A DNA stretch of 64,000 nucleotides from Actinomyces timonensis DSM 23838 (GTDB lineage: Bacteria > Actinomycetota > Actinomycetes > Actinomycetales > Actinomycetaceae): NCBI RefSeq assembly GCF_000295095.1, contig NZ_JH806632.1:60946-124945 (forward strand), given 5' to 3'. Of the stretch, positions 32,694-41,432 are shown one piece after another. The translations under genes were made by a program, and so were the position numbers. Every line of letters starts with the position of its first letter. The first letter of the stretch is position 1. A model generated the notes under the pieces. That model was given only the letters and a program-made list of their open reading frames with translations, had not been told where the DNA came from and did no database searches.

Positions 32694-33560
32694 GTGGCAC
32701 GCAAGAGGAGCAAGGGGGACGGCCGACGGCGCGGGGGCGCGGCGGCCGACGGCGCGCGCTCGCTGGCGGGCCTCCCCGTGGGCCCGGTGCCCACGTCCCT
32801 GGGCGTGGCCGAGCTGCAGGTCCGGGAGTCGGGTGTGCTGCTCCTCCTCGATGGGACGGAGTCGTCCTGGATCGACCTGCGCGATCCGGCGCATCTGGAC
32901 TTCGAGTACCAGCAGCAGATGGACGCCGCCCTCGCCGCGCTCACCCACACCGGGGAGGTCGGCTCGGCCGATGGGCCCGGCTCTCCGGTCCACGCCCTGC
33001 ACCTGGGCGGGGCGGGCTGCGCGCTGGCGCGCGCCTGGGATGCCACCCGGCCGGGCTCGACGCAGACGGCGGTGGAGATCGATGAGGCCCTGGCGGGCAG
33101 CGTGCGCCAGTGGTTCGATCTCCCGCGATCCCCGCGGCTGCGAATCCGCGTGGGCGATGCCGCACAGGTGGTGCCCGGGCTGCGCGCCGGTGAGTGGGAT
33201 GTCATCGTGCGCGACGTCTTCGCCGCTGGGCGGGTGCCCGAGGCCTGCCGGGATGAGGCCTTCCTGAGAGGGTGTCTCCCCGCGCTGGCCGATGGCGGGC
33301 TCTTCCTGGCGAACACCCCGGCGATGCCGCGCGGCCAGGCCCATAGCGAGTTGCGAGCGGTGGCCCGCGTCTTCGGCGGGGTCATCGTGGTGGCCGATCC
33401 GGCGGTGGCCCGGGGCAAGCGGCAGGGCAACCTCGTCATCGTTGCCCGCCGCGAGCCCTTCAGCCCGGCGCAGGAGGAGGCGGTAGAGCGGGCGGTGCGG
33501 CGCCTGCCGCTGCCGGTGCGCACCTGGGGCGCGGACGCGCTGGCGCCTCGCGAGCGCTGA
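32694..33560 (+). CDS. Spermidine synthase-like methyltransferase-fold protein
   Basis: A 288-residue protein of the spermine/spermidine synthase-like family common in actinobacteria. LHLGGAGCALARAW is the SAM or dcSAM loop, QTAVEIDEALAGSVRQWF the acidic loop, and RIRVGDAAQVVPG the next strand. DVIVRDVFAAGRVPE holds the position of the catalytic aspartate pair. The first 20 residues are basic. Polyamine synthesis is not assured. These stand-alone versions often lack the full decarboxy-SAM pocket, so the substrate is open. A GTG start at 32694 with a nearby -10 suggests a leaderless mRNA. Confidence 0.8.
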   Translation: MARKRSKGDGRRRGGAAADGARSLAGLPVGPVPTSLGVAELQVRESGVLLLLDGTESSWIDLRDPAHLDFEYQQQMDAALAALTHTGEVGSADGPGSPVHALHLGGAGCALARAWDATRPGSTQTAVEIDEALAGSVRQWFDLPRSPRLRIRVGDAAQVVPGLRAGEWDVIVRDVFAAGRVPEACRDEAFLRGCLPALADGGLFLANTPAMPRGQAHSELRAVARVFGGVIVVADPAVARGKRQGNLVIVARREPFSPAQEEAVERAVRRLPLPVRTWGADALAPRER

Positions 33561-33645
33561 GCCCGCCCTGGCACGGCGGGGCCGGGCCTCGACGATGGAG
33601 CGCCCCTCCCCCGGGTTCCCGCCGAACCCTCTTCCCCAGCGCGGG

Positions 33646-34560
33646 TCAGGGCTGCTGGGTGCCGGGGTCCTTCGTCTCGAGGAAGGCCTCGAGGCGCGCG
33701 CCGATCTCATCGGCGCTGGGCAGGTCGAGCAGGGAGGCGAGCTCGCCGATCCCCTCCTCGTCCTTGCTCGGGGCCAGGGCGTCGTACTGCGCCTCCAGGG
33801 CGTTGACGATCGCCGTCACCTCGGGCTGCTGGGAGGCCTCGGCGTCGATCTCGAGGCGGTTGAGGTTGGCGGCGGCCTCCAGGTCCCCCAGGGGCAGCGC
33901 GAGCCCGGTGGCGTCGGCCACGGCGGCCAGGAGCGCGGAGGCGCCGGCCGGGTAGTCGTCGCGGGCGACGTAGTGCGGGATGCCCGCGGCCAGCCCGCGC
34001 GAGTCGAGGCCGGCCTCGCCCAGGCGCACCTCCATGTAGGTGGCGAAGGTGCTCGGGATCTCCACGGTGCCGAAGAAGTCGGGCTGCTCGGGGAGGAGGT
34101 CGAGGCGGCTGCCGTGCTGGTGGACGAAGGTGGGGCGGGTGTGGGGGACAGCCAGGGGCAGCCCGTGGAGGCTGATGGCCTGGCTGGCGCCCAGGGAGAC
34201 GGCAAGGTGCGTGATGGCCCCGGCCACCTCCTGCCACCGGTAGTCCGGCTCGGAGCCGTGGAGGAGCAGGAGCTGGGCGCCGTCGTCATCGGTGAGGAGG
34301 TCCAGGACGAGGCTGGGCATCTCCACGTTCGTGAACTGGCGGGACTCGAAGCGCGCGACGGGCCGGCGGGCACGGTAGTCGATGATCCCGTCGACATCGA
34401 AGGTGGCCAGGCGCTCGTGCTGGAGTGCCAGGAGCAGCTGCTCGACCGCGAGCGCGCCGGCGTGGCCCGCGTCCATGGCGCCGTCGAAGTAGTGGAGGAG
34501 GACGCGCGGGGCGATAGGGCGCGTCAGGCTGGCGAAGGTGTAGAGCGGCGGTTGGATCAT
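33646..34560 (-). CDS. PAC2 family protein
   Basis: A 304-residue member of the PAC2 (proteasome assembly chaperone 2-like) family. VLLHYFDGAMDAGHAGALAVEQLL, IIDYRARRPVARFE and LLLLHGSEPDYRWQEVAGAI are typical. LHGLPLAVPHTRPTFVHQHG and AAGIPHYVARDDYPAGA follow in the expected order. The C-terminus is acidic and helical. The family has an ATP-grasp-associated relative in other genomes, but its bacterial role is not settled. The ATG at 34560 is preceded by AGAGGAGACC, deciding against a longer in-frame start. Confidence 0.85.
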   Translation of the reverse strand: MIQPPLYTFASLTRPIAPRVLLHYFDGAMDAGHAGALAVEQLLLALQHERLATFDVDGIIDYRARRPVARFESRQFTNVEMPSLVLDLLTDDDGAQLLLLHGSEPDYRWQEVAGAITHLAVSLGASQAISLHGLPLAVPHTRPTFVHQHGSRLDLLPEQPDFFGTVEIPSTFATYMEVRLGEAGLDSRGLAAGIPHYVARDDYPAGASALLAAVADATGLALPLGDLEAAANLNRLEIDAEASQQPEVTAIVNALEAQYDALAPSKDEEGIGELASLLDLPSADEIGARLEAFLETKDPGTQQP

Positions 34561-34832
34561 CCCTGGTCTCCTCTCGTGATCGTCATCGCGGTTGTCGTGC
34601 TGGTTGTCCGGTGGCTCGGGCGGAGCCGGGGCCGGGTCCCCCATCTGCCCCCATCCCCGGTGGGGGCGCCTCATGGGCCAACGCATCGCCGCCCCAGAGT
34701 GTTCCCGAGTGCTCCCGGCAGACCCGGCTCGCGCCTGCTTCTCATCGGGGAGCATCGTGAGGCGCAGGTGGTGGGCGTGTTCGCGGTGGGCGTCGCCCGG
34801 GCTGCGCCACGATACCCCTTACGAGGAGAATA

Positions 34833-34949
34833 ATGGACCGCCCTGTGCTGCGGGGCATCGGACGCCCGCGAGCCACCGCAGCGCGGCCGCGCCCGGGAGA
34901 GCCCGGTGGCGCGCGGGGCCGCCTGGCGGCCCGTCATATCCGTCATTGA
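34833..34949 (+). CDS. Possible small Arg-rich ORF (38 codons)
   Basis: ATG at 34833 is preceded by GAGGAG at 4 nt, and the frame ends at TGA 34947-34949, 15 bp before the helicase start. The product (MDRPVLRGIGRPRATAARPR...) is basic and low in complexity. In DNA this GC-rich such frames occur by chance, and a palindrome lies inside it. It may be a leader peptide or nothing. Confidence 0.25.
   Translation: MDRPVLRGIGRPRATAARPRPGEPGGARGRLAARHIRH
34916..34932. promoter_or_regulatory. 17-bp palindrome upstream of the HelD-type gene
   Basis: GGGCCGCC-T-GGCGGCCC is a perfect 8-1-8 palindrome ending 32 bp before the GTG at 34965. Its outer bases (GGGGC on the left with one flanking G, GGCCC on the right) recall the ends of the rifamycin-associated element that precedes helR genes. 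The inner bases and length differ, so this is only a candidate operator. Confidence 0.35.
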
Positions 34950-34964
34950 TCTCAGCGAGGCCCC

Positions 34965-37589
34965 GTGAGCACGTCGAGCCGGTCCCCCCAGGTTGCGCCC
35001 GGTCCCACCCCCGAGGCGCCTCCCGCCGCGCAGGGCCCGCAGGAGGCCGCGCGCGAGCGCGAGATCGCCGCCGAGCAGCGGGTGGTGGACGCGGCCTATG
35101 GGGAGTTGGACCGCCAGCTCGCCGAGGCCAGGTCCGCGCTGGCGCGCACGGAGGCGCGCGGGGCCTCGGGGACGCACCAGTCCCGGGGCGAGCGCGACGC
35201 CTACGCCGTCCACTACTCCGGCCTCGTCTCCACCCTGGAGGGCGTCGAGGAGCGCTTGGTCTTCGGGCGGATGGACATGGGCGCCGACGCCCCCGCCCCT
35301 GAGGGGGACGGCCAGGCCGGGACTGCCTCCCGCGGCTCACTCCCCGAGGCCCCGGATGATGCTGCGGGCGCTGCCGGCGGCGGCGCCGTCGGCGGGCCCG
35401 CCCGGCACTACGTGGGCAGGATCGGTCTGCATGACGCGCGGCGCCGCGAGGTGGTCCTTGACTGGCGCGCGCCCCTGGCCAGGGCGTTCTACCAGGCGAC
35501 CGCCTCGGACCCGATGGGACTGGTGCGCCGCCGCCATATCGACACCCGCGCCCGGCGTGTCCTGGGGGTGGAGGACGAGCTCATCGACGTCTCGGCTCTC
35601 GACGACGCCGACGCCTCGGCCGCCGACGGCCAGGGGGCGCGGCTGGCGGCTGAGGGGCTGCAGGGCGAGGGCGCGCTCATGGCGGCGATGTCGGCGGCCC
35701 GCGACGGCCGCATGGGGGATATCGTCGCGACGATCCAGGCCGAGCAGGACCGCATCGTCACCGCCGATGGCAAGGGCGTCCTGGTGGTGCAGGGCGGGCC
35801 GGGCACGGGCAAGACGGCGGTCGCGCTGCACCGGGTCGCCTACCTCTTCTACGCCGAGCGCGAGCGCCTGGAGCGATCCGGGGTCCTGCTCGTGGGCCCC
35901 TCGCGGACCTTCCTGCGCTATGTGGAGCAGGTGCTCCCCTCCCTGGGCGAGACCGGCGTGGTCGCCACGACGATCAGCGACCTGGTCCCGGGGATCCGGG
36001 CGCGCGGCACCGAGGCCGCCTCGATCGCGGAGATCAAGGGCCGGGCGCTGTGGGCGCGGGTCCTGGCCCGGGCGGTCAAGGACCTCCAGCGGGTGCCGGA
36101 CGCTCCCCGGCCGATCGTGGTGGAGGGCACGGAGCTGGCGCTGCGGCCCGATGATGCGCGCGAGGCGATGGCCAGGGCGCGGCGCGGGGGCAAGCCGCAC
36201 AACCTCGCCCGCGAGCCCTTCGTCCTGTGGCTGCTGGAGCGCCTCACGGACCAGTTCGCCGCGGCCACCCGCCAGGACGCCTCGGATCCGGAGACGCGCG
36301 CGTGGATCCGCGAGGATATCCGCACCTCGCGCGACGCGCGCCGGGAGATCAACCTGTGCTGGATGCCGACGACGCCGCAGGGCCTCCTGGAGCGCCTGTG
36401 GTCGCGCCCGGCCCTGCTGGAGCGCCTGGCCCCCGAGCTCACCGGCGCCGAGCGCGAGGCCCTGCGCCGCTCCCCCGGCTCCGAGCTCACGCCCGCGGAC
36501 ATCCCCCTCATCGACGAGCTGGCCGAGCTCCTGGGCCCCAGTGATGACGCCCAGGCGCAGCGGGCCAGGCTGGAGGCGCGCCGCCGCGAGGAGCTCGTGG
36601 CCTACGCCGCCGAGGCGATCGAGTCCCAGGATCTGGGCGGCGGGATCGTGACGGCGGAGATGCTGGCCGACCGGGTGGCGGACCACGGCCCCTCCCTCAC
36701 GCTGGCCGAGCGGGCCCGGGCGGATAGGAGCTGGACCTACGGGCACGTCGTCGTCGACGAGGCGCAGGAGCTGGGGGCGATGGCGTGGCGGGCGCTGGCG
36801 CGGCGCTGCCCGGTGCGCTCCTTCACGGTGGTGGGCGATCTGGCGCAGTACTCGGGCCCGACGGCGCCGTCGAGCTGGGGGCAGGCCCTGCGGGCCCTGG
36901 GCACTCACCCGGCGGCGGAGGGCGGGGCAGGTACCCGAGAGTCGCGGGACCAGCGCGGCCGCGGGCGGCACGGGAAACACAGGAAGCACGGGAGGCGCGG
37001 GCGACGCGGCTCGCAGGGCGGCTCGACGCCGCTGCGCGAGGAGGTCCTCACCGTGTGCTACCGCACCCCGGCCACCGTCATGGGCGCGGCTGACGCGGCG
37101 GTGACCTCGCTCGGGCACCCGCCGGTCTACCCCGTGTCCTCGGTGCGCGACCTGCCGGACTGCCTGCGGGTGGACCGCGTGGGCGCGCGGCGCCCCGCGG
37201 GCGGTCCGGCGGCGGGCCCCGCCCTCGAGGAGGCGCTCCTGGCGGCGGTGCGCGAGGAGATGGCGGAGCTCGATGAGGCGGTGGGGCCCGAGGGGGGCCG
37301 GATCGCCGTCATCGCGCCCGATCCTGGGGCCTGCGCCGCCTGGCTCGGGGCCGATGCCGCGCTGGCCGCCGCGATGGAGGCCCCGGGCGGGGACGTGCTG
37401 CGGGCGCGCCTGGCGGTCATGGGGCCGGTGATGTCGAAGGGCCTGGAGTTCGACGTCGTCGTGCTCGTGGAGCCGGGCGTCATCGGCCAGGCCAGCCCCG
37501 GCGACCTCTACGTGGCGATGACCCGCCCCACCCGCCGCCTGCGCGTCGTATCGGCGGGGCCTCTGCCAAGCGGGCTTACGGCACCGTAG
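34965..37589 (+). CDS. HelD/HelR-type UvrD-like ATPase acting on RNA polymerase
   Basis: An 874-residue superfamily 1 helicase-like protein. The N-terminal coiled region (REIAAEQRVVDAAYGELDRQ) and YVGRIGLHDARRREVVLDWR mark the HelD type. Motif I is QGGPGTGKTAVALHRVAYL (near residues 275-293), motif II VVDEAQELGAMAWRAL (near 598), motif III VVGDLAQYSG, and motifs V and VI are SKGLEFDVVVLVEP and LYVAMTRPTRRLRVV. Such proteins remove RNA polymerase from stalled complexes, and HelR members give rifamycin tolerance. A basic stretch of about 25 residues (HGKHRKHGRRGRRG) is inserted between motif III and motif IV. The GTG start has GAGG nearby. It is monocistronic. Confidence 0.85.
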   Translation: MSTSSRSPQVAPGPTPEAPPAAQGPQEAAREREIAAEQRVVDAAYGELDRQLAEARSALARTEARGASGTHQSRGERDAYAVHYSGLVSTLEGVEERLVFGRMDMGADAPAPEGDGQAGTASRGSLPEAPDDAAGAAGGGAVGGPARHYVGRIGLHDARRREVVLDWRAPLARAFYQATASDPMGLVRRRHIDTRARRVLGVEDELIDVSALDDADASAADGQGARLAAEGLQGEGALMAAMSAARDGRMGDIVATIQAEQDRIVTADGKGVLVVQGGPGTGKTAVALHRVAYLFYAERERLERSGVLLVGPSRTFLRYVEQVLPSLGETGVVATTISDLVPGIRARGTEAASIAEIKGRALWARVLARAVKDLQRVPDAPRPIVVEGTELALRPDDAREAMARARRGGKPHNLAREPFVLWLLERLTDQFAAATRQDASDPETRAWIREDIRTSRDARREINLCWMPTTPQGLLERLWSRPALLERLAPELTGAEREALRRSPGSELTPADIPLIDELAELLGPSDDAQAQRARLEARRREELVAYAAEAIESQDLGGGIVTAEMLADRVADHGPSLTLAERARADRSWTYGHVVVDEAQELGAMAWRALARRCPVRSFTVVGDLAQYSGPTAPSSWGQALRALGTHPAAEGGAGTRESRDQRGRGRHGKHRKHGRRGRRGSQGGSTPLREEVLTVCYRTPATVMGAADAAVTSLGHPPVYPVSSVRDLPDCLRVDRVGARRPAGGPAAGPALEEALLAAVREEMAELDEAVGPEGGRIAVIAPDPGACAAWLGADAALAAAMEAPGGDVLRARLAVMGPVMSKGLEFDVVVLVEPGVIGQASPGDLYVAMTRPTRRLRVVSAGPLPSGLTAP

Positions 37590-37650
37590 GTTACGGTTGC
37601 GTAGGAACGCGCGCCGCGCCCGGCGGCGCCGACCAACGCGAGGAGGACGA

Positions 37651-39489
37651 GTGGATCAGGACCAGGGCGGCCCCTCCGCCACCCCTGCTGGCCCCACCGC
37701 GCCGATGCCCGAGGGCGCTGAGCAGCCCGGCCAGACCAGTCGACCGCACTACGCGCCGGGCGTGTCCGCGACGATCCCGGCCATCACCGAGCCGCTGTCC
37801 CGGATGCTCGACGACGCCGCCCGCGACTACCCGGAGCGGGTCGCCCTCGATTTCCTGGGCGCCACCACCACCTACGAGCGCCTGGCCCGCCAGGTGGCCC
37901 GCGCCGCGGGGGCCCTGCGGGGCCTGGGGGTGAAGCCCGGCGACGTCGTCGGCCTCATCCTGCCCAACTGCCCCCAGCACGTCATCCTCGCCTACGCGGC
38001 CTGGCGGATCGGCGCGATCGTCGCCGAGCACAACCCGCTGGCCCCGGCCGCCCAGATCCGCGAGCAGATCGAGATCCACCAGGGCGGCGTCATCATCGCC
38101 TGGGAGAAGACGATCGCCCGGCTCGTGGCGGCCACCGGCTCCCTGGCCGAGGCCTCCCTGGACGACCGCCAGGTCTTCAGCGTCGACCTCTCCCGCCGCC
38201 TGCCCCTGACCAGCCGCCTCGCCCTCAAGCTGCCGGTGGCAGCCGCCCGCTCCCAGCGCCACGAGCTACGGGGGCAAGTGCCCGCGGGCGTGCGGTCCTG
38301 GGACGACTTCGTGGCCGCCTCCCCCCTGCTGCCCGAGGGGCACCCGCTTCCCGGCGTCGACGACGTCGCCGTGCTCCTGTACACCGGCGGCACCACCGGC
38401 ACGCCCAAGGCCGTTCGGCTCACCCACGCCAACCTGCGCTCCAACGCCGAGATGAGCCTGGAGTGGGCCTCGCAGGTCTGCGCGCCCGGCCGCGAGACCT
38501 TCTACGCGGTCCTGCCCTTCTTCCACGCCTTCGGGCTGTCCCTCAACCTGCTGTGCGCCGTCGGGCTGGCGGCAACCCAGGTGGTCCTGCCCAAGTTCAG
38601 CGCGGATATGGTGCTGACCGCCTGGAAGCGGCGGCCAGCCACGTTCTTCCCCGGCGTGCCGGTCATGTTCGACCGCATCCTCACCCGGGCGCGGGCCACG
38701 GGCGCGGACCTGTCGAGCTGCTCGGTAGCGGTGTGCGGGGCCGCGGCCAACCCCAAGGCGGTGGCACAGGCCTGGGAGGAGGCCACCGGCGGGGTCATCA
38801 TCGAGGGCTACGGCATGACCGAGACCTCCCCCATCATCCTTGGCAACCCGATCTCCCCCGAGCGGCGGGCCGGGGCGCTGGGCGTCCCCTACCCCTCCAC
38901 CGAGGTGCGCCTCGTCGACCCGGACAACCCGGAGACCGAGGTGGGGCCCGGCGAGGTCGGCGAGCTCGTGGCGCGCGGCCCCCAGGTCTTCGCCGGGTAC
39001 TGGCACGACCCCGAGGAGACGGCGGCGGTCATGCTGCCCGGCGGCTGGCTGCGCACCGGGGACCTCGTGCGCCAGGAGGAGGACGGCTTCTACGTCATCG
39101 CCGACCGCCGCAAGGAGCTCATCATCTCCGGCGGCTTCAACATCTACCCCACCGAGGTGGAGGCGGCGGTGCGCTCCATGCCCCAGATCGCCGACGTCGC
39201 CGTGGTGGGCGTGCCCAGCCGCACCGGCGACGAGCGCGTGGTGGCGGCGATCGTCCCCCATGAGGGGCAGACCGTCACCCTGGAGCAGGTGCGGGCCTGG
39301 GCCGAGCGGACGCTCTCCCACTACGCCCTCCCCCGCGAGGTCGCGATCCTGTCCGAGCTCCCCCGCTCCATGATCGGCAAGGTGCTGCGCCGCGCGGTGC
39401 GCGATCAGATCATGGCCGCCCGGGGCGGCGAGGGAGGCCAGGGCGGCCAAGGGAACCAGGGCAGCCAGGGGGACCAGGCCGATCAGTGA
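37651..39489 (+). CDS. Long-chain acyl-CoA synthetase (AMP-binding, FadD-like)
   Basis: A 612-residue adenylate-forming ligase that activates carboxylic acids with ATP and CoA. The P-loop-like motif YTGGTTGTPKAVRLTH lies near residue 244. GYGMTETSPI lies near 386, GELVARGPQVFAGYW and GWLRTGDLVRQEEDG near 440-475, and DRRKELIISGGFNIYPTEVE is the hinge. The C-terminal catalytic lysine is in SMIGKVLRR. It ends in a Gly/Gln/Asp low-complexity tail (GGQGGQGNQGSQGDQ). The GTG at 37651 with GAGGAGG upstream is preferred to a longer Arg-rich frame. A fatty acid substrate is inferred. Confidence 0.88.
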   Translation: MDQDQGGPSATPAGPTAPMPEGAEQPGQTSRPHYAPGVSATIPAITEPLSRMLDDAARDYPERVALDFLGATTTYERLARQVARAAGALRGLGVKPGDVVGLILPNCPQHVILAYAAWRIGAIVAEHNPLAPAAQIREQIEIHQGGVIIAWEKTIARLVAATGSLAEASLDDRQVFSVDLSRRLPLTSRLALKLPVAAARSQRHELRGQVPAGVRSWDDFVAASPLLPEGHPLPGVDDVAVLLYTGGTTGTPKAVRLTHANLRSNAEMSLEWASQVCAPGRETFYAVLPFFHAFGLSLNLLCAVGLAATQVVLPKFSADMVLTAWKRRPATFFPGVPVMFDRILTRARATGADLSSCSVAVCGAAANPKAVAQAWEEATGGVIIEGYGMTETSPIILGNPISPERRAGALGVPYPSTEVRLVDPDNPETEVGPGEVGELVARGPQVFAGYWHDPEETAAVMLPGGWLRTGDLVRQEEDGFYVIADRRKELIISGGFNIYPTEVEAAVRSMPQIADVAVVGVPSRTGDERVVAAIVPHEGQTVTLEQVRAWAERTLSHYALPREVAILSELPRSMIGKVLRRAVRDQIMAARGGEGGQGGQGNQGSQGDQADQ

Positions 39490-39534
39490 GGGCGCCCCGG
39501 CGCGCGGGCCGTCCGCGACCTCCCGCGGGGGCTC

Positions 39535-40416
39535 TCAGTCCTTGGGGAGGGCGTAGCGCTCCATGAGTCCCAGGGCGAACTCGGGGTCGTAGTGGTTCGC
39601 GGTGAGCGGCGTGGCCTCGTCCAGGGCGGCGATGGCGGCCATCTCCTCCTCGGTGAGGACGACGTCGAGGACGTCCAGGTTGGCGATCATGCGATCGCGG
39701 TGGACGGACTTCGGGATGATGATGACGTCGCGCTGGAGCAGGTAGCGCAGGGCCACCTGAGCGGCGGTCTTGCCATGCGCCTGACCGATGGCGGTGAGCA
39801 CCGGGTGGGTGAAGATCCCCTTGCGCCCCTGGGCGAGCGGCCCCCACGACTCCAGGGCGGTGCCGTACTTCGAGTACCAGGGTCGGGAGGCCACCTGCTG
39901 GTTGAAGACGTGGGTCTCCATCTGGTTGACGGCCGGGGCGACGTCGACGTTCTCGGCGAGGTCGACGAAGCGGTCCGGGAAGAAGTTGGACACGCCGATG
40001 GCGCGGGCCCTGCCGGCCTGGAGGGCGGCCTCCATGGCGCGGTAGGTGCCGTAGTAGTCGCCGAAGGGCTGGTGGACGAGGAGGAGGTCGACGTAGTCGG
40101 TGCCCAGGCGCCGCAGGGAGGCGTCGATGGAGCGCGCGGCAGTGGCCTCGCCCGCGTTGGAGAACCAGATCTTCGTCGTCAGGAACAGCTCCTCGCGGGG
40201 CACGCCGCAGCCGACGACGGCGGCGCCCACGCCCTCCTCGTTGCGGTAGGCCTGGGCGGTGTCGATCGAGCGGTAGCCGACCTCGATCGCCTCGCGCACG
40301 GCCCGCTCGGTCTCCTCGGGCGGGGTGAGGAAGACGCCGTAGCCGATCATCGGCATGACGACGCCGTTGTTGAGGGTGGTGGTGGGGATCTCCGGGGTCG
40401 ATGGTGCGGCGGTCAT
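39535..40416 (-). CDS. Aldo/keto reductase
   Basis: A 293-residue NADPH-dependent TIM-barrel oxidoreductase. The catalytic tetrad is visible as Asp52 and Tyr57 in SIDTAQAYRNEEG, Lys82 in TTKIWF and His115 in LLLVHQPFGDY. IGVSNF and IIPKSVHRDRM are family signatures, the latter for cofactor binding. The natural substrate is not evident, and 2,5-diketo-D-gluconate reductase-like activity is often assigned to relatives. The ATG has AAGGGAG upstream. It lies 58 bp after dapA on the same strand. Confidence 0.92.
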   Translation of the reverse strand: MTAAPSTPEIPTTTLNNGVVMPMIGYGVFLTPPEETERAVREAIEVGYRSIDTAQAYRNEEGVGAAVVGCGVPREELFLTTKIWFSNAGEATAARSIDASLRRLGTDYVDLLLVHQPFGDYYGTYRAMEAALQAGRARAIGVSNFFPDRFVDLAENVDVAPAVNQMETHVFNQQVASRPWYSKYGTALESWGPLAQGRKGIFTHPVLTAIGQAHGKTAAQVALRYLLQRDVIIIPKSVHRDRMIANLDVLDVVLTEEEMAAIAALDEATPLTANHYDPEFALGLMERYALPKD

Positions 40417-40474
40417 GAGGATCTCCCTTGTGGTGGCGATGGTGGTGGTCGCGGTGCGGATGGTGACGGCGCGC

Positions 40475-41377
40475 CTAGAGCAGCCCGGAGGCGGCGAGGG
40501 CCTCGCGCAGGGCGGCGACCTCCTCGGCGGAGGCGCGCACGAGGGGCAGGCGCAGGGCGGCGCTGGGGATGCGCCCCTGGAGGAAAAGGGCCTCCTTGGC
40601 CATGACGGCCCCCTGTCCCCCGCCCATGATGGCGCCGACGAGCGGGCGCATGCGCTGGGCGACGGCGCGGGCCCCGGCGAGGTCGCCCTCGTCCACCTCG
40701 GTGATCATCTCGCGCCAGGAGTGGGCGTCCGCGTGGGCGACGACGCTGATGACGCCGGAGGCGCCGTGGGCGAGCCAGGCGAAGTTGAGGCCGTCGTCGC
40801 CCGAGTAGTACTCCAGGCCGGTGACCTCCATGCGGCGGAAGCCCTGCTCGACGTCGCCGGTGGCGTCCTTGACGGCGAGCACGCGGGGGTGCTCGGCCAG
40901 GCGCGCCAGGGTGTCATCGGTGATGCGCACGCCGGTGCGGCCGGGGATGTCGTAGATCATGACGGGCAGGTCCGTGGCCTCGACGACCGCCATGATGTGC
41001 TGGTAGACGCCCTCCTGGCTGGGTCGGTTGTAGTAGGGGGCGTTGATGAGCAGGCCCTCGGCGCCCGCGGCCTGGCTGCCGACCCCGATGCGCACGGCGT
41101 GGGCGGTGTCGTTGGAGCCGGCGCCGGCGATGAGCATGGCGCGCCCGGCGAGGGCGTCCTTGACCTCCCGCAGGAGGGTCTGCTTCTCGGGCAGGTGGGT
41201 GGTGGGGGCCTCGCCGGTGGTCCCGGCCAGGAGGATGAGGTCGGCGCCGTCGTCGACGAGGGAGACGGCCAGGGACTGGGCGGCGGGAACGTCGATCTCG
41301 CCCTCGGGGGTGAAGGGCGTGATCATGGCGACGCCCACTGAGCCGAAGGAGCGGGAGGGCAGGGTGCTCTGGGTCAT
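40475..41377 (-). CDS. dapA: 4-hydroxy-tetrahydrodipicolinate synthase
   Basis: A 300-residue TIM-barrel enzyme that condenses pyruvate with aspartate semialdehyde, the first committed step to diaminopimelate and lysine. LAGTTGEAPTTHLPEKQTLL, PYYNRPSQEGVYQH (catalytic Tyr) and IYDIPGRTGVRI are standard. The Schiff-base lysine is Lys170 in VLAVKDATGD. It is separated from dapB (44299-45051) by accessory genes. The start codon lacks a Shine-Dalgarno sequence and follows a TACCCT hexamer by 6 nt. Confidence 0.95.
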   Translation of the reverse strand: MTQSTLPSRSFGSVGVAMITPFTPEGEIDVPAAQSLAVSLVDDGADLILLAGTTGEAPTTHLPEKQTLLREVKDALAGRAMLIAGAGSNDTAHAVRIGVGSQAAGAEGLLINAPYYNRPSQEGVYQHIMAVVEATDLPVMIYDIPGRTGVRITDDTLARLAEHPRVLAVKDATGDVEQGFRRMEVTGLEYYSGDDGLNFAWLAHGASGVISVVAHADAHSWREMITEVDEGDLAGARAVAQRMRPLVGAIMGGGQGAVMAKEALFLQGRIPSAALRLPLVRASAEEVAALREALAASGLL

Positions 41378-41389
41378 GCCCCGAGGGTA
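41378..41389 (-). promoter_or_regulatory. -10 hexamer of a probable leaderless dapA mRNA
   Basis: TACCCT on the minus strand (41389-41384) followed by 6 nt and the dapA ATG. No Shine-Dalgarno sequence is present. Confidence 0.45.
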
Positions 41390-41432
41390 ACGGCGATCAC
41401 GCGCCGAGGACAGGGCGTCTCAGGCGGCACGG

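Larger units (their letters stand above)
34561..34964. other. 404-bp intergenic region, PAC2 gene to HelD-type gene
   Basis: The two flanking genes are divergent. The region holds the PAC2 ribosome binding site, a weak small open frame (34833-34949) and a 17-bp palindrome (34916-34932) close to the helicase start. No conserved gene or RNA is recognised. Confidence 0.5.

Noticed and set aside
34916-34932. True rifamycin-associated element upstream of the HelD-type gene
   Set aside because: Only the outer bases resemble it; the centre and total length differ, so it is kept only as a palindrome.
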